Part shown: piece after piece, positions 9,532-18,067 of the stretch
How the letters are laid out: every line of letters starts with the position of its first letter
Position numbering within the stretch: the first letter of the stretch is position 1
Assembly (NCBI GenBank): GCA_910577475.1
Contig: CAJTLJ010000006.1
Coordinates: 1 to 64,000 of the forward strand
Direction of reading: 5' to 3'
Source of the DNA: an uncultured Alistipes sp.
GTDB taxonomy: Bacteria > Bacteroidota > Bacteroidia > Bacteroidales > Rikenellaceae
DNA length: 64,000 nucleotides
Translations under genes and position numbers: made by a program
Notes under the pieces: generated by a model
Told to the model about the DNA's origin: nothing
Seen by the model: the letters and a program-made list of their open reading frames with translations, nothing else
Databases searched by the model: none

Positions 9532-11243
9532 TCCTGCTGCTGCTCCCCTTCACCGCCGGAGCGCAGCAGCCCGACACGACCTGCTACACCTACCCGCTCC
9601 GCAACGTGGCGGGCTACTATTCGGCCAACTTCGGAGAGATGCGGCCCAACCATTTCCATTCGGGAGTGGACATCAAGACCGACGGCACCACCGGCAAACC
9701 GGTCGTCGCCGCGGCCGACGGCTACGTGAGCCGGATTTTCCTCTCGCCCTCGGGATACGGACGGGCGCTCTACGTCACCCATCCCAACGGCACGACCTCG
9801 GTCTACGGCCACTTGTCGAAGTTCTCGCCCGCCATCGAGGCCTACCTGCTCGCGGAGCGTCACCGCCGGCAGACGAACCGGCTCGACCTCTACTGCGACT
9901 CGACCCGGTTCCCGGTCCGCCGCGGCGAGGAGATCGCCCGCTCGGGCAATAGCGGCACCTCGTTCGGACCGCACCTCCATTTCGAGATTCGCGACAACCG
10001 GACCGGACGGACGCTCAACACCATCGCAGCCGGAATCATCCGACCGAAGGACCGCATTCCGCCCTACATCCAGCGTATCCACTACCTGGAGGTCGACACC
10101 GTGGGCGGCATTCCGGTCCACAGCCGCCCGAAGAGCTACGACGTCAGGAAGATCGACCCGAACACCTACCGGCTCGACGAGGAGAAACCGCTGCCCGTCG
10201 GACGCAACGGCTACTTTCTGGTCGAGGCCAGCGACCGCAAGGACGACGTGTCGAACACCTTCGGCATCTACCGGCTGCGCGGCTCGGTCGACGGGACCTG
10301 CTATTTCGAATACTGCATGGAGGGATTTTCGTTCGAACAAACCCGCTACTGCAACGCCGTGAGCTACTATCCGCTGCAACTCTCCTCGCGCAACGAGGTG
10401 ATCCGTCTGGCCCTGCTCGATGGCAGTCTGCCGTCGCTCTACCGCACGCTGCTGAACCGCGGCATCGTCAGCGCCGCTCCGGGCGAACGGCGCGAGGTGC
10501 TCATCGAGGCGGAGGACGACTGCGGGAACCGCTCCCGCCTGCGATTCACCGTCGAAGGCGTCGCCGAAGACCGCGACTTCCGGGCCCGGCCGGACACGAC
10601 GGCCCTCCCGATCCGGCACGACCGCACGTTCCGCTACGAAGACGACGGACTGCAGGTCACCATCCCCAGAGGAGCGCTCTACGAATCGCTCTACGGAAAT
10701 TTCGGACGGAGCCGGATACCCCTCAAACGCGACTCGACGCTCATCGTCCTCTCGCCCGTCTACCGCATACTCGACCCCACGGTACCGCTCCACAAGGCGC
10801 TGACCGCCTCGATCCGCACCTTCGTACCGAAAGCGCTGCAGAAGCATGTCACGCTGGGCGGCCGCAACCGCAAGGGACAGCTCACCCACCTGGGCGGCCG
10901 GTACGAGAACGGCGCCGTCACGGGTCGCATCCGCACCGCCGGAGATCTCTATGTCGTAGCCGACACCGTATCGCCCCGCATCCGGCCTAACTTCCAGCCG
11001 GGCGCCGACCTCTCGGGCAAAAGCGCCGCAACCTTCCGCATGACCGACAACTTCTCGGGCATCACCCGATGGACGGCTCTCGTCGACGGCATGTGGATGC
11101 CGCTCGACTACGATCCGATGCGCGGCACCGCCACCCTGCCCTTCGACGAACGCATCGCCCGCCGTGCGAACCACACCCTGACCGTCCTCGCCACCGACGC
11201 CTGCGGAAACACGGGCCGCTGGCAGGGGTCCTTCTTCCGGTAG
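9510..11243 (+). CDS. M23-family (LytM) peptidase, exported
   Basis: A 577-residue exported zinc peptidase expected to cleave peptidoglycan cross-links. An N-terminal signal peptide (RLILLLLPFTAGA) precedes the M23 domain, which shows the HxxxD pair (NHFHSGVDIKTDG, near residue 50) and the HLHFEIRD motif near residue 158. The remaining ~400 residues are beta-rich and of unknown function. The ATG at 9510 overlaps recX by 22 bases, placing it last in the lptB operon. Envelope genes at both ends of the operon fit a growth-linked role. The exact cut site cannot be deduced. Confidence 0.9.
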   Translation: MRTLFRLILLLLPFTAGAQQPDTTCYTYPLRNVAGYYSANFGEMRPNHFHSGVDIKTDGTTGKPVVAAADGYVSRIFLSPSGYGRALYVTHPNGTTSVYGHLSKFSPAIEAYLLAERHRRQTNRLDLYCDSTRFPVRRGEEIARSGNSGTSFGPHLHFEIRDNRTGRTLNTIAAGIIRPKDRIPPYIQRIHYLEVDTVGGIPVHSRPKSYDVRKIDPNTYRLDEEKPLPVGRNGYFLVEASDRKDDVSNTFGIYRLRGSVDGTCYFEYCMEGFSFEQTRYCNAVSYYPLQLSSRNEVIRLALLDGSLPSLYRTLLNRGIVSAAPGERREVLIEAEDDCGNRSRLRFTVEGVAEDRDFRARPDTTALPIRHDRTFRYEDDGLQVTIPRGALYESLYGNFGRSRIPLKRDSTLIVLSPVYRILDPTVPLHKALTASIRTFVPKALQKHVTLGGRNRKGQLTHLGGRYENGAVTGRIRTAGDLYVVADTVSPRIRPNFQPGADLSGKSAATFRMTDNFSGITRWTALVDGMWMPLDYDPMRGTATLPFDERIARRANHTLTVLATDACGNTGRWQGSFFR

Positions 11244-11298
11244 CGGAAGGATTCTTGAAAGCGACCGATGAGAATAATCAGCTATTTTTAGTCGGGAG

Positions 11299-11330
11299 TT
11301 TGCTTTTCACTCGAAAAGTTATTACTTTTG
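11299..11330 (+). promoter_or_regulatory. Promoter of tRNA-Arg
   Basis: TTTG at 11299-11302 and TACTTTTG at 11323-11330 are separated by 20 bases, a near-perfect match to the Bacteroidota housekeeping promoter. The tRNA begins 35 bases downstream. Confidence 0.65.
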
Positions 11331-11365
11331 CAACGCCGAAGCGTCGGTTTACGACGCATGGGAAT

Positions 11366-11439
11366 GGTTCCGTAGCTCAGCTGGATAGAGCAACAGCCTT
11401 CTAAGCTGTCGGTCGTGGGTTCGAATCCCGCCGGAATCA
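11366..11439 (+). tRNA. tRNA-Arg (anticodon UCU)
   Basis: A 74-base cloverleaf can be folded by eye. The acceptor stem GGTTCCG pairs with CGGAATC (one G-T pair). The D arm is GCTC...GAGC, the anticodon arm is CAGC-CTTCTAA-GCTG with TCT at the centre, and the T arm carries TTCGAAT. The discriminator base is A. CCA is not encoded (CGA follows), so the end must be added after transcription. It reads AGA codons. Confidence 0.95.
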
Positions 11440-11503
11440 CGAACTGCCGCAGGCGGCCGAGATGATCGGCCGCCCTTTTCGTATCCGCCCGCAGCGGCAC
11501 GGA

Positions 11504-11713
11504 TCACCGCACGGCCAGCAGGTCGCGGGCGGCCTGCTCGTCCTCGGAGCGGACGACGATCTGGGCCGGCATGACGCCGACGGGATAGAGCGTCGACATG
11601 TATTCATTGCGGATCTCGGCCCGGATGCCGCCGCTGGCAAGCACCGACTTGGCGATCTCGGCCTCGGTAATCGTGTTGTAGCTGCGAATCACAACCATCG
11701 TATCGTCTATCAT
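11504..11713 (-). CDS. DUF2007-type small protein
   Basis: A 69-residue protein resembling the DUF2007 family (putative prokaryotic signal-transducing proteins of unknown function). The pattern VVIRSYNTITEAEIAKSVLASGGI followed by RAEIRNEY, and IVVRSEDEQAARDLL at the end, gives the ferredoxin-like beta-alpha-beta layout of that family. I start at the internal ATG 11713 because the frame upstream adds 13 poorly conserved residues. It is convergent with the tRNA gene and divergent from dnaE; a TAACTTTA box upstream may be its -7 element. Confidence 0.7.
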   Translation of the reverse strand: MIDDTMVVIRSYNTITEAEIAKSVLASGGIRAEIRNEYMSTLYPVGVMPAQIVVRSEDEQAARDLLAVR

Positions 11714-11835
11714 GATCGAAAAATTTTCAAGGTTCGACTTCGGAACCGGCACCGCGTCCGGTTTTTACGACTAAAGTTAGGAATTTTGTTGATAACTTAC
11801 AACTCTCCTGCCGATTCTTTTTTGAAAATAACCGT

Positions 11836-11843
11836 TATCTTTG
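11836..11843 (+). promoter_or_regulatory. -7 box (TATCTTTG) of dnaE
   Basis: TATCTTTG lies 19 bases before the dnaE ATG and matches TAnnTTTG. No TTTG sits at the expected -33 distance. Confidence 0.45.
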
Positions 11844-11862
11844 TAAACGGAAATATTTTATT

Positions 11863-14800
11863 ATGCTCGACTTCGTACATCTTCACGTTCACTCGCAATA
11901 TTCGATCCTCGACGGACAGGCCGCCATCCCCAGGCTGGTGGACAAGGCCATGCGCGACGGCCAGCCCGGCATCGCCATTACCGACCACGGCAATATGTTC
12001 GGTATCAAAGAGTTTTATAACTACGTCAAGAAGCAGAACGACAAGAAGCACGACAAGATCAAGTCGCTGAAGAAGCTGCTGGCGGCGCTCGAGACGCTGC
12101 TGGCGGAGCAGAGCGACCCGGCCGGTTATCTGGCCGGCCTCCAGACGGCCCTGCAACCGCTGGCCGCGAAAAAGGAGGATACGCCCGACGATGCGGAGGC
12201 CTACGACAAGGCCAAATCGCGGGCCGACGAGGTGGAGGCGATGCAGAAGGAGTTCGGATTCGACCCCACGGCCGCCCGCGACAAGATCGCCGCCCTGGAG
12301 GCGGTGCCCGACTTCAAGCCCATCATCGGCTGCGAGGTCTACGTGGCGCGCCGCCGGCTGCAGGACAAGGAGGGCAAGCCCGACCAGAGCGGTTACCACC
12401 TCATTCTGCTGGCCAAGAATCAGCAGGGCTATCACAATCTGGTCAAGATCGTGTCGAAGGCGTGGACGGAGGGTTTCTACATGCGCCCGCGTACCGACCA
12501 CACCGAGATCGAGAAGTACCACGAAGGGCTGATCTGCTGCTCGGCCTGTCTGGCGGGCGAGGTGCCGCGCGCCATCACGGCCGACGACCTGCAAAAGGCC
12601 GAGGAGGCGATTCTCTGGCACAAGAACCTCTTCGGAGAGGACTATTTTCTGGAATTGCAGCTGCACAAGGCGACCGTCGAACGGGCCAACCACGAGGCCT
12701 ACGCCATGCAGCTGAAGGTGAACGAGCAGATCCGAAAGCTGGCCGCGAAACACGGCGTCGGGATGGTCTGCACGAACGACGTGCACTTCGTGGACGAGGA
12801 CAACGCCGAGGCGCACGACCGGCTGATCTGCCTCTCGACGGGCAAGGATCTGGACGACCCCAACCGCATGCTCTACTCGAAGCAGGAGTGGCTGAAGACC
12901 CGTGCGGAGATGGAGGCGATCTTCGGCGACGTACCCGAAGCGATGCTCAACACGGTGGATATCTGCAACCGGGTGGAGCACTACACCATCGATCACGCCC
13001 CCATCATGCCCAACTTCGAGATTCCGGCCGACTTCGGCACCGAGGAGGGTTACCGGCAGCAGTTCTCGGAACAGGATCTCTTCGACGAGTTCACGCGCGA
13101 CGAGAACGGCAACGTGACGATGGACGAGGAGTCGGCCCGCAAGAAGATCGACAAGCTGGGCGGCTACGACAAACTCTACCGCATCAAGCTGGAGGCCGAC
13201 TACCTGCGCAAGCTGACGATGGACGGCGCCCGCCGCCGCTACGGCGACGAGCTGACCGACGAACAGAAGGAGCGGCTGAATTTCGAGCTCCACATCATGA
13301 AGACGATGGGTTTCCCAGGCTACTTCCTCATCGTGCAGGACTTCATCCGCGCGGCCCGCGAGGAGTTGGACGTATCGGTGGGTCCGGGCCGCGGTTCGGC
13401 GGCCGGTTCGGCCGTAGCCTACTGTCTGGGCATCACGCAGATCGACCCCATAGCCTACGACCTGCTGTTCGAGCGATTCCTCAACCCGGACCGTGTCTCG
13501 CTGCCCGATATCGACGTCGACTTCGACGACGACGGCCGCGGCCGCGTGCTGAACTGGGTGACCCAGAAATACGGCAAGGAGAAGGTGGCCCACATCATTA
13601 CCTACGGAACGATGGCTACGAAGATGGCTATCAAGGATGTCGCCCGCGTGCAGAAACTGCCCCTTCCGGAGTCGGACCGTCTCTGCAAGCTGGTGCCCGA
13701 CAAGATTCCGGACAAGAAGCTCAACCTGCCCAACGCCATCGAATATGTGCCCGACCTGAAGGCGGCCGCCGAGTCGTCCGACCCCACCCTGCACGACACG
13801 ATGCGTTACGCGCAGATGCTCGAGGGCAACGTGCGCGGCACGGGCGTGCACGCCTGCGGCACGATCATCTGCCGCGACGACATCACGGACTGGGTGCCCG
13901 TATCGACCGCCGACGACAAGGAGACGGGCGAAAAGATGCTCGTGACGCAGTACGAAGGCTCGGTGATCGAAGACACGGGCCTCATCAAGATGGACTTTCT
14001 GGGGCTGAAGACCCTCTCGATCCTGAAGGATGCGGTGGAGAACATCCGCCTCACCCGCGGCAAGCGGATCGACATCGACGACTTCTCGATCGTCACCGAC
14101 CCCACCACTTACAAACTCTTCTGCGAAGGCCGCACCGTCGGAACGTTCCAGTTCGAGTCGGGCGGCATGCAGAAATACCTGCGCGAGCTGCAGCCCTCCA
14201 CCTTCGAGGACCTGATCGCCATGAACGCCCTCTACCGTCCGGGCCCGATGGACTACATCCCCGACTTCATCGCCCGCAAGCACGGCCGAAGCCCGATCGT
14301 CTACGACATTCCGGTGATGGAGAAATACCTGAAGGACACCTACGGCGTGACGGTCTATCAGGAGCAGGTCATGTTGCTCTCGCGTCTGCTGGCCAACTTC
14401 ACCCGCGGCGAGTCCGACACCCTGCGCAAGGCGATGGGCAAGAAGATCAAGTCGAAGCTGGATGCCCTGCGGCCCAAGTTCCTCAGGGGCGGACAGGCCA
14501 ACGGCCACGACCCGAAGGTGCTGGAGAAGATCTGGGCCGACTGGGAGAAGTTCGCCTCCTACGCCTTCAACAAGTCGCACGCCACCTGCTACTCGTGGGT
14601 CGCCTTCCAGACCGCCTATCTGAAGGCCAACTACCCGTCGGAATACATGGCTGCCGTACTGAGCCGAAACCTCACGAACGTGGATCAGTTGACGATCTAC
14701 ATGAACGAGTGCAAGCGCATGGGCATCAAGGTCATGGGGCCGGACATCAACGAGTCGCGGCGTCAGTTCTCGGCCAACCGCCAGGGCGACATCCGCTTCG

Positions 14801-15831
14801 GTCTGGCCGCCATCAAGGGGGTCGGCGAGGCGGCCGTGGAGAGCATCATCGCCGAGCGGGAGAGCAACGGACGCTATAAGGATATCTACGACTTCATAGA
14901 GCGGGTGAACTTCTCGGTGGTGAACCGCAAATGCCTGGAGAGCATCGCCAGCGCGGGCGGTTTCGACACCATTACGGGATTCCACCGCAGCAAGTTCTTC
15001 GCACCCGACTCCCGGGACACCTCGGGCGCCACCTTCATCGAGCAGCTCATCGGCTACGGCCAGCGGGTCCGGATCGAGAAGAACAACGCCCAGCAGAGCC
15101 TATTCGGCGGCGGGGCCGTGCTGGACATCCAGAAGCCCGCCGTTCCGGTCTGCGCGGAGTGGAGCCAGCTGGAGACACTGAACAAGGAGCGCGAAATGAT
15201 CGGGCTCTACCTGTCGGCTCACCCGCTGGATGCCTACGGCGTCGTGATCCGCAACATGTGCCGCACGCAGCTGGGCGATCTGGACCATCTGGACGAACTG
15301 AAAAACCGCGAGATCGGCGTGGCCGGCATGGTGGTTGATGTCCAGAACATGATGACCCGCAACAACAAGCCGTGGGGACGATTCAAGCTGGAGGACTACA
15401 ACGGCGCCCACGAATTCGTCCTCTTCGGCAAGGACTACGAGAACTTCCGCCAGTTCCTCTTCAAGGACTACTTCCTCTTCGTGCGCGGCAAGGTCCAGCC
15501 CCGCACCCGCTGGGACAAGGAGACGGGCCGCCCCGTTGCGACCGACGAGCTGGAGTTCAAGATCACGGGCATGACACAGCTGGCCGAGATGATGGAGAAC
15601 ATCAAGAGCCTGACAGTGCAGGTTCCGCTGGGGGAGATCAACCCCGCCTTCATCGACGGACTGACCCGCACGCTGAAGAAGTCGAAGGGCAAGGCGTCGC
15701 TCCACCTGAACGTCTACGACCCGCAGTCGAACGTGAAGGTGGCCTTCCTGTCGAAAGGCTACAAGGTGGAGGTGAGCGCCGACCTGCTGACCTATTTCGA
15801 CGACCTGAACATGCCCTACACGATCAGTTAG
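11863..15831 (+). CDS. dnaE: DNA polymerase III subunit alpha
   Basis: The replicative polymerase catalytic subunit, 1322 residues. An N-terminal PHP domain begins HLHVHSQYSILDG and ITDHGNMFG. The polymerase core shows GPGRGSAAGS (near residue 507) and the metal-binding PDIDVDFDDDGRG (near residue 548). A tandem helix-hairpin-helix and an OB-fold domain fill the C-terminal third (for example IGVAGMVVDVQ). Between the PHP motif and FKPIIGCEVYVARR lies a charged, coiled-coil-prone insertion of about 90 residues (residues ~55-145) rich in Lys, Glu and Ala, longer than in E. coli. It is divergent from the DUF2007 gene and followed 45 bases later by trxA. Confidence 0.97.
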   Translation: MLDFVHLHVHSQYSILDGQAAIPRLVDKAMRDGQPGIAITDHGNMFGIKEFYNYVKKQNDKKHDKIKSLKKLLAALETLLAEQSDPAGYLAGLQTALQPLAAKKEDTPDDAEAYDKAKSRADEVEAMQKEFGFDPTAARDKIAALEAVPDFKPIIGCEVYVARRRLQDKEGKPDQSGYHLILLAKNQQGYHNLVKIVSKAWTEGFYMRPRTDHTEIEKYHEGLICCSACLAGEVPRAITADDLQKAEEAILWHKNLFGEDYFLELQLHKATVERANHEAYAMQLKVNEQIRKLAAKHGVGMVCTNDVHFVDEDNAEAHDRLICLSTGKDLDDPNRMLYSKQEWLKTRAEMEAIFGDVPEAMLNTVDICNRVEHYTIDHAPIMPNFEIPADFGTEEGYRQQFSEQDLFDEFTRDENGNVTMDEESARKKIDKLGGYDKLYRIKLEADYLRKLTMDGARRRYGDELTDEQKERLNFELHIMKTMGFPGYFLIVQDFIRAAREELDVSVGPGRGSAAGSAVAYCLGITQIDPIAYDLLFERFLNPDRVSLPDIDVDFDDDGRGRVLNWVTQKYGKEKVAHIITYGTMATKMAIKDVARVQKLPLPESDRLCKLVPDKIPDKKLNLPNAIEYVPDLKAAAESSDPTLHDTMRYAQMLEGNVRGTGVHACGTIICRDDITDWVPVSTADDKETGEKMLVTQYEGSVIEDTGLIKMDFLGLKTLSILKDAVENIRLTRGKRIDIDDFSIVTDPTTYKLFCEGRTVGTFQFESGGMQKYLRELQPSTFEDLIAMNALYRPGPMDYIPDFIARKHGRSPIVYDIPVMEKYLKDTYGVTVYQEQVMLLSRLLANFTRGESDTLRKAMGKKIKSKLDALRPKFLRGGQANGHDPKVLEKIWADWEKFASYAFNKSHATCYSWVAFQTAYLKANYPSEYMAAVLSRNLTNVDQLTIYMNECKRMGIKVMGPDINESRRQFSANRQGDIRFGLAAIKGVGEAAVESIIAERESNGRYKDIYDFIERVNFSVVNRKCLESIASAGGFDTITGFHRSKFFAPDSRDTSGATFIEQLIGYGQRVRIEKNNAQQSLFGGGAVLDIQKPAVPVCAEWSQLETLNKEREMIGLYLSAHPLDAYGVVIRNMCRTQLGDLDHLDELKNREIGVAGMVVDVQNMMTRNNKPWGRFKLEDYNGAHEFVLFGKDYENFRQFLFKDYFLFVRGKVQPRTRWDKETGRPVATDELEFKITGMTQLAEMMENIKSLTVQVPLGEINPAFIDGLTRTLKKSKGKASLHLNVYDPQSNVKVAFLSKGYKVEVSADLLTYFDDLNMPYTIS

Positions 15832-15876
15832 CATATAGACACAATATTATATTAACCGTTAAAAACACAAAGCATT

Positions 15877-16191
15877 ATGGCATTAGCAATCACCAACACG
15901 AACATCGAGGAGGTACTGGCCTCCGAACTCCCCGTCGTCATCGACTTTTGGGCCGAGTGGTGCGGCCCCTGCCGCCAGATGAGCCCCATCGTGGACGAAC
16001 TGGCCAAGGAGTACGAGGGCAAAGCCCTGATCTGCAAGTGCGACGTGGAGACGGCCGACGAGGTAGCCATGCGCTTCAAGGTCCGCAACATCCCCACCAT
16101 CGTCTTCCTCAAGGGGGGCGAACTGAAAGACAAGCAGGTCGGATCGTGCCCCAAGGAGACGCTATCCGGCAAACTCAACGCCCTGCTGTAG
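15877..16191 (+). CDS. trxA: Thioredoxin
   Basis: A 104-residue cytoplasmic thiol-disulfide reductant. The active site WCGPC is at residues 28-32 after the typical VVIDFWAEWC strand, with the cis-proline in RNIPTIVFLKGG near residue 73. There is no signal peptide. It lies 45 bases after dnaE and one base before the next gene, so the three probably share a transcript. Confidence 0.95.
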   Translation: MALAITNTNIEEVLASELPVVIDFWAEWCGPCRQMSPIVDELAKEYEGKALICKCDVETADEVAMRFKVRNIPTIVFLKGGELKDKQVGSCPKETLSGKLNALL

Positions 16192-16192
16192 G

Positions 16193-17185
16193 ATGATACG
16201 CTCGATTGTCTGGAACGGGCTGCTGGCCGTGGAGTTCTCCAAGGGAGCCTACACGGCCCTGCTCGTTCCTTCGATGGGCGCCAACGTCGTGCGCCTGGCC
16301 CAAACCGAGATGGGCGTGGAGATTCTCCACACCCCCGCTGCCGCGGAAATGGAGACCTTCCGTAACCGGCCGCAGATCTTCGGTCTGCCCCTGCTCTTCC
16401 CGCCCAACCGCATCGAGGACGGGCGCTACGCCTTCGAAGATCGGGTCTACCAATATCCCATCACCATCGAGAAGGAGAACAACTACCACCACGGCATCCT
16501 CAAAAGCCAACCCTTCATCGTCTCGAAAGCCGAGGAGAACGACAAGGAGGTGAAGATCGAGTGCCGCTACTATTCGAACGCTGCGAACGACGCCGTGTAT
16601 AAGCATTTCCCGCACGAATTCAAATGCAAGATCGTCTACCGGCTCTCCGACAAGGGGCTCGAGCAGGAGGTGGTCTTCACGAACAAGAGCCGGGAGGCGA
16701 TGCCCGTAGGAGTCGGCTTCCACACCCCGCTGATGATCCCCTTCGAGGGCGGCGAGGGCAGCGAGTACCGGCTGCGCGTCGCCGTGGACGAGCAGTGCGA
16801 GTTGAGCCCGCGCAACCTGCCGACCGGCAAGACCCTGCCGCTCGACGAGCAGTTCGCCAAGCTGCGCGGCGAGGGGCTGCAAACCACCGACTGCGCCCCC
16901 ATCGAGGCCGGCTTCACCCTCCGCGAGATCGAGGTGGACGGCAAGAAGTTCCGCGGCGCCGTCGTCGAACACCTCACCACGGGCCGCAAGGTCTTCTACG
17001 AAGTGGACGACGAGACCCGCTACTGGACCATCTGGAACAACGGCGGCAACCAACCCTACTGCTGCCCCGAGCCCCAGTCGTGGATCACGAACGCTCCGAA
17101 CGCCGCCGACCCCGAGACGGCCGGATTCCGGGCCATCAAACCCGGCAAGAGCTGGTCGGCCACCTACCGGCTCTACGTCGAATAG
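16193..17185 (+). CDS. Aldose 1-epimerase (GalM)-like protein
   Basis: A 330-residue protein of the galactose mutarotase superfamily. Its beta-sandwich features include the LVPSMGANVVRL start, FGLPLLFPPNRI, the histidine segment YHHGIL near residue 103, GVGFHTPLMIPF near residue 180 and PEPQSWITNAPN near residue 300, which would supply the catalytic Glu. The family interconverts sugar anomers; the substrate cannot be read from sequence. It has no signal peptide. It follows trxA by a single base and is closed by the hairpin at 17198. Confidence 0.85.
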   Translation: MIRSIVWNGLLAVEFSKGAYTALLVPSMGANVVRLAQTEMGVEILHTPAAAEMETFRNRPQIFGLPLLFPPNRIEDGRYAFEDRVYQYPITIEKENNYHHGILKSQPFIVSKAEENDKEVKIECRYYSNAANDAVYKHFPHEFKCKIVYRLSDKGLEQEVVFTNKSREAMPVGVGFHTPLMIPFEGGEGSEYRLRVAVDEQCELSPRNLPTGKTLPLDEQFAKLRGEGLQTTDCAPIEAGFTLREIEVDGKKFRGAVVEHLTTGRKVFYEVDDETRYWTIWNNGGNQPYCCPEPQSWITNAPNAADPETAGFRAIKPGKSWSATYRLYVE

Positions 17186-17197
17186 ACCGACCGAACC

Positions 17198-17233
17198 ATA
17201 TGGGCTGTCTGACGAAAGTCGGACAGCCCATAT
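17198..17233 (+). terminator. Long GGGCTGTC hairpin after the epimerase gene
   Basis: ATATGGGCTGTC (17198-17209) pairs with GACAGCCCATAT (17222-17233), extended inward over a GAAA tetraloop. No T-run follows. Its core GGGCTGTC/GACAGCCC matches the hairpin at 28481, which suggests a recurring terminator sequence in this genome. Confidence 0.6.
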
Positions 17234-17261
17234 CATAATTCACGATTATCGGGTCTCCCCT

Positions 17262-17295
17262 CTGTCATGCCGAGCGAAGGGGCCTCGGCACTGCA
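17262..17295. repeat. Partial interspersed repeat (TGTCAT...GAGCGAAG type)
   Basis: CTGTCATGCCGAGCGAAGGG resembles the left end of the elements at 52362 and 55308. Only the first ~30 bases are recognisable here, so it is a fragment or a solo end. Confidence 0.6.
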
Positions 17296-18027
17296 ATCGA
17301 TTACCGCTTCAATAAGCTTTGGTGCGAGGATGGATGTAGGCGTCCAAACGCTATCTTGTCCGTCACAACGGCCGGCAAATCGATACAATTTTGAGCGCAC
17401 GCTGAATGGCAAAGGTCAGATGCGAGCTGACTCACGCATCCATACCGACGGTGGAATTGTACACCGGGAAGCTATTCTGAGGCTTATCACCACAGAGAAA
17501 AGAGCCGACCTTCGCAAAAGACTGATCCTCTGAAAGACTATGCGGCCATATCCGCTCGATAAACTATCCACAGCTTAGGGCGTGAACTGACGTAAGACCT
17601 GCGCAGCATGACAGAGAAGTGCGACACTACATCGTAATATGACGATCCGACCAACACTCTGATTATTGGTTGTTATAACTGGGAAAATCCATTTATACCC
17701 TGGTAATGAAAGTGTATCGTAAGGAGGGTTGATATCAATTTCCGTATCGACAAGATTTGTTACTTAGTTGCGACATGGGAATTATTTTTTTACTCAATAA
17801 AAGAAGCGGACGGTTTTATCACGAAATCAGGTTGAAATAGATTTTAAAGTAATTATGCTTGCCTCGACGATTTTAAACTATTTTGCAACAAGAAATTATC
17901 CACTATAATGCTATGGAAATGCAGAAGTTTAATGGAGCAGTAGAAGGAGATTATTCTAACGTTATTTGTTGATGTAATGATTTTCGAATGTCTACAAATG
18001 GGGTGCAACTCCCGGTGGCACTACGAA

Positions 18028-18065
18028 GCGAGAGTCCGCATGATTGCGGACTCTCGCTTTTTTTT
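18028..18065 (+). terminator. Strong intrinsic terminator
   Basis: A perfect 13-bp stem, GCGAGAGTCCGCA (18028-18040) with TGCGGACTCTCGC (18045-18057), carries a TGAT loop followed by eight T. Directly upstream (18014-18028) is GGTGGCACTACGAAG, the same motif as before the terminator at 111. It lies just past the cls stop on the other strand, but the T-run only serves plus-strand transcripts. Confidence 0.85.
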
Positions 18066-18067
18066 GT

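Larger units (their letters stand above)
17234..18067. other. Non-coding, AT-rich stretch without a convincing gene
   Basis: About 830 bases between the epimerase gene and cls. It begins with a partial interspersed repeat (17262-17295), continues through unremarkable sequence, becomes clearly AT-rich from about 17600, and ends with a strong hairpin terminator at 18028. An open frame at 17267-17533 starts inside the repeat and has no recognisable motif, so I do not annotate it. Because a strong plus-strand terminator closes the region, an unannotated RNA or a decayed gene is possible. Confidence 0.55.

Noticed and set aside
11797..14985. 1062-residue minus-strand open frame opposite dnaE
   Set aside because: A shadow of dnaE with the same antisense composition. 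The plus-strand product is an unmistakable DnaE.
17267..17533. Open frame after the epimerase gene
   Set aside because: Starts inside an interspersed repeat fragment, lacks any recognisable motif and lies in a compositionally odd gap.
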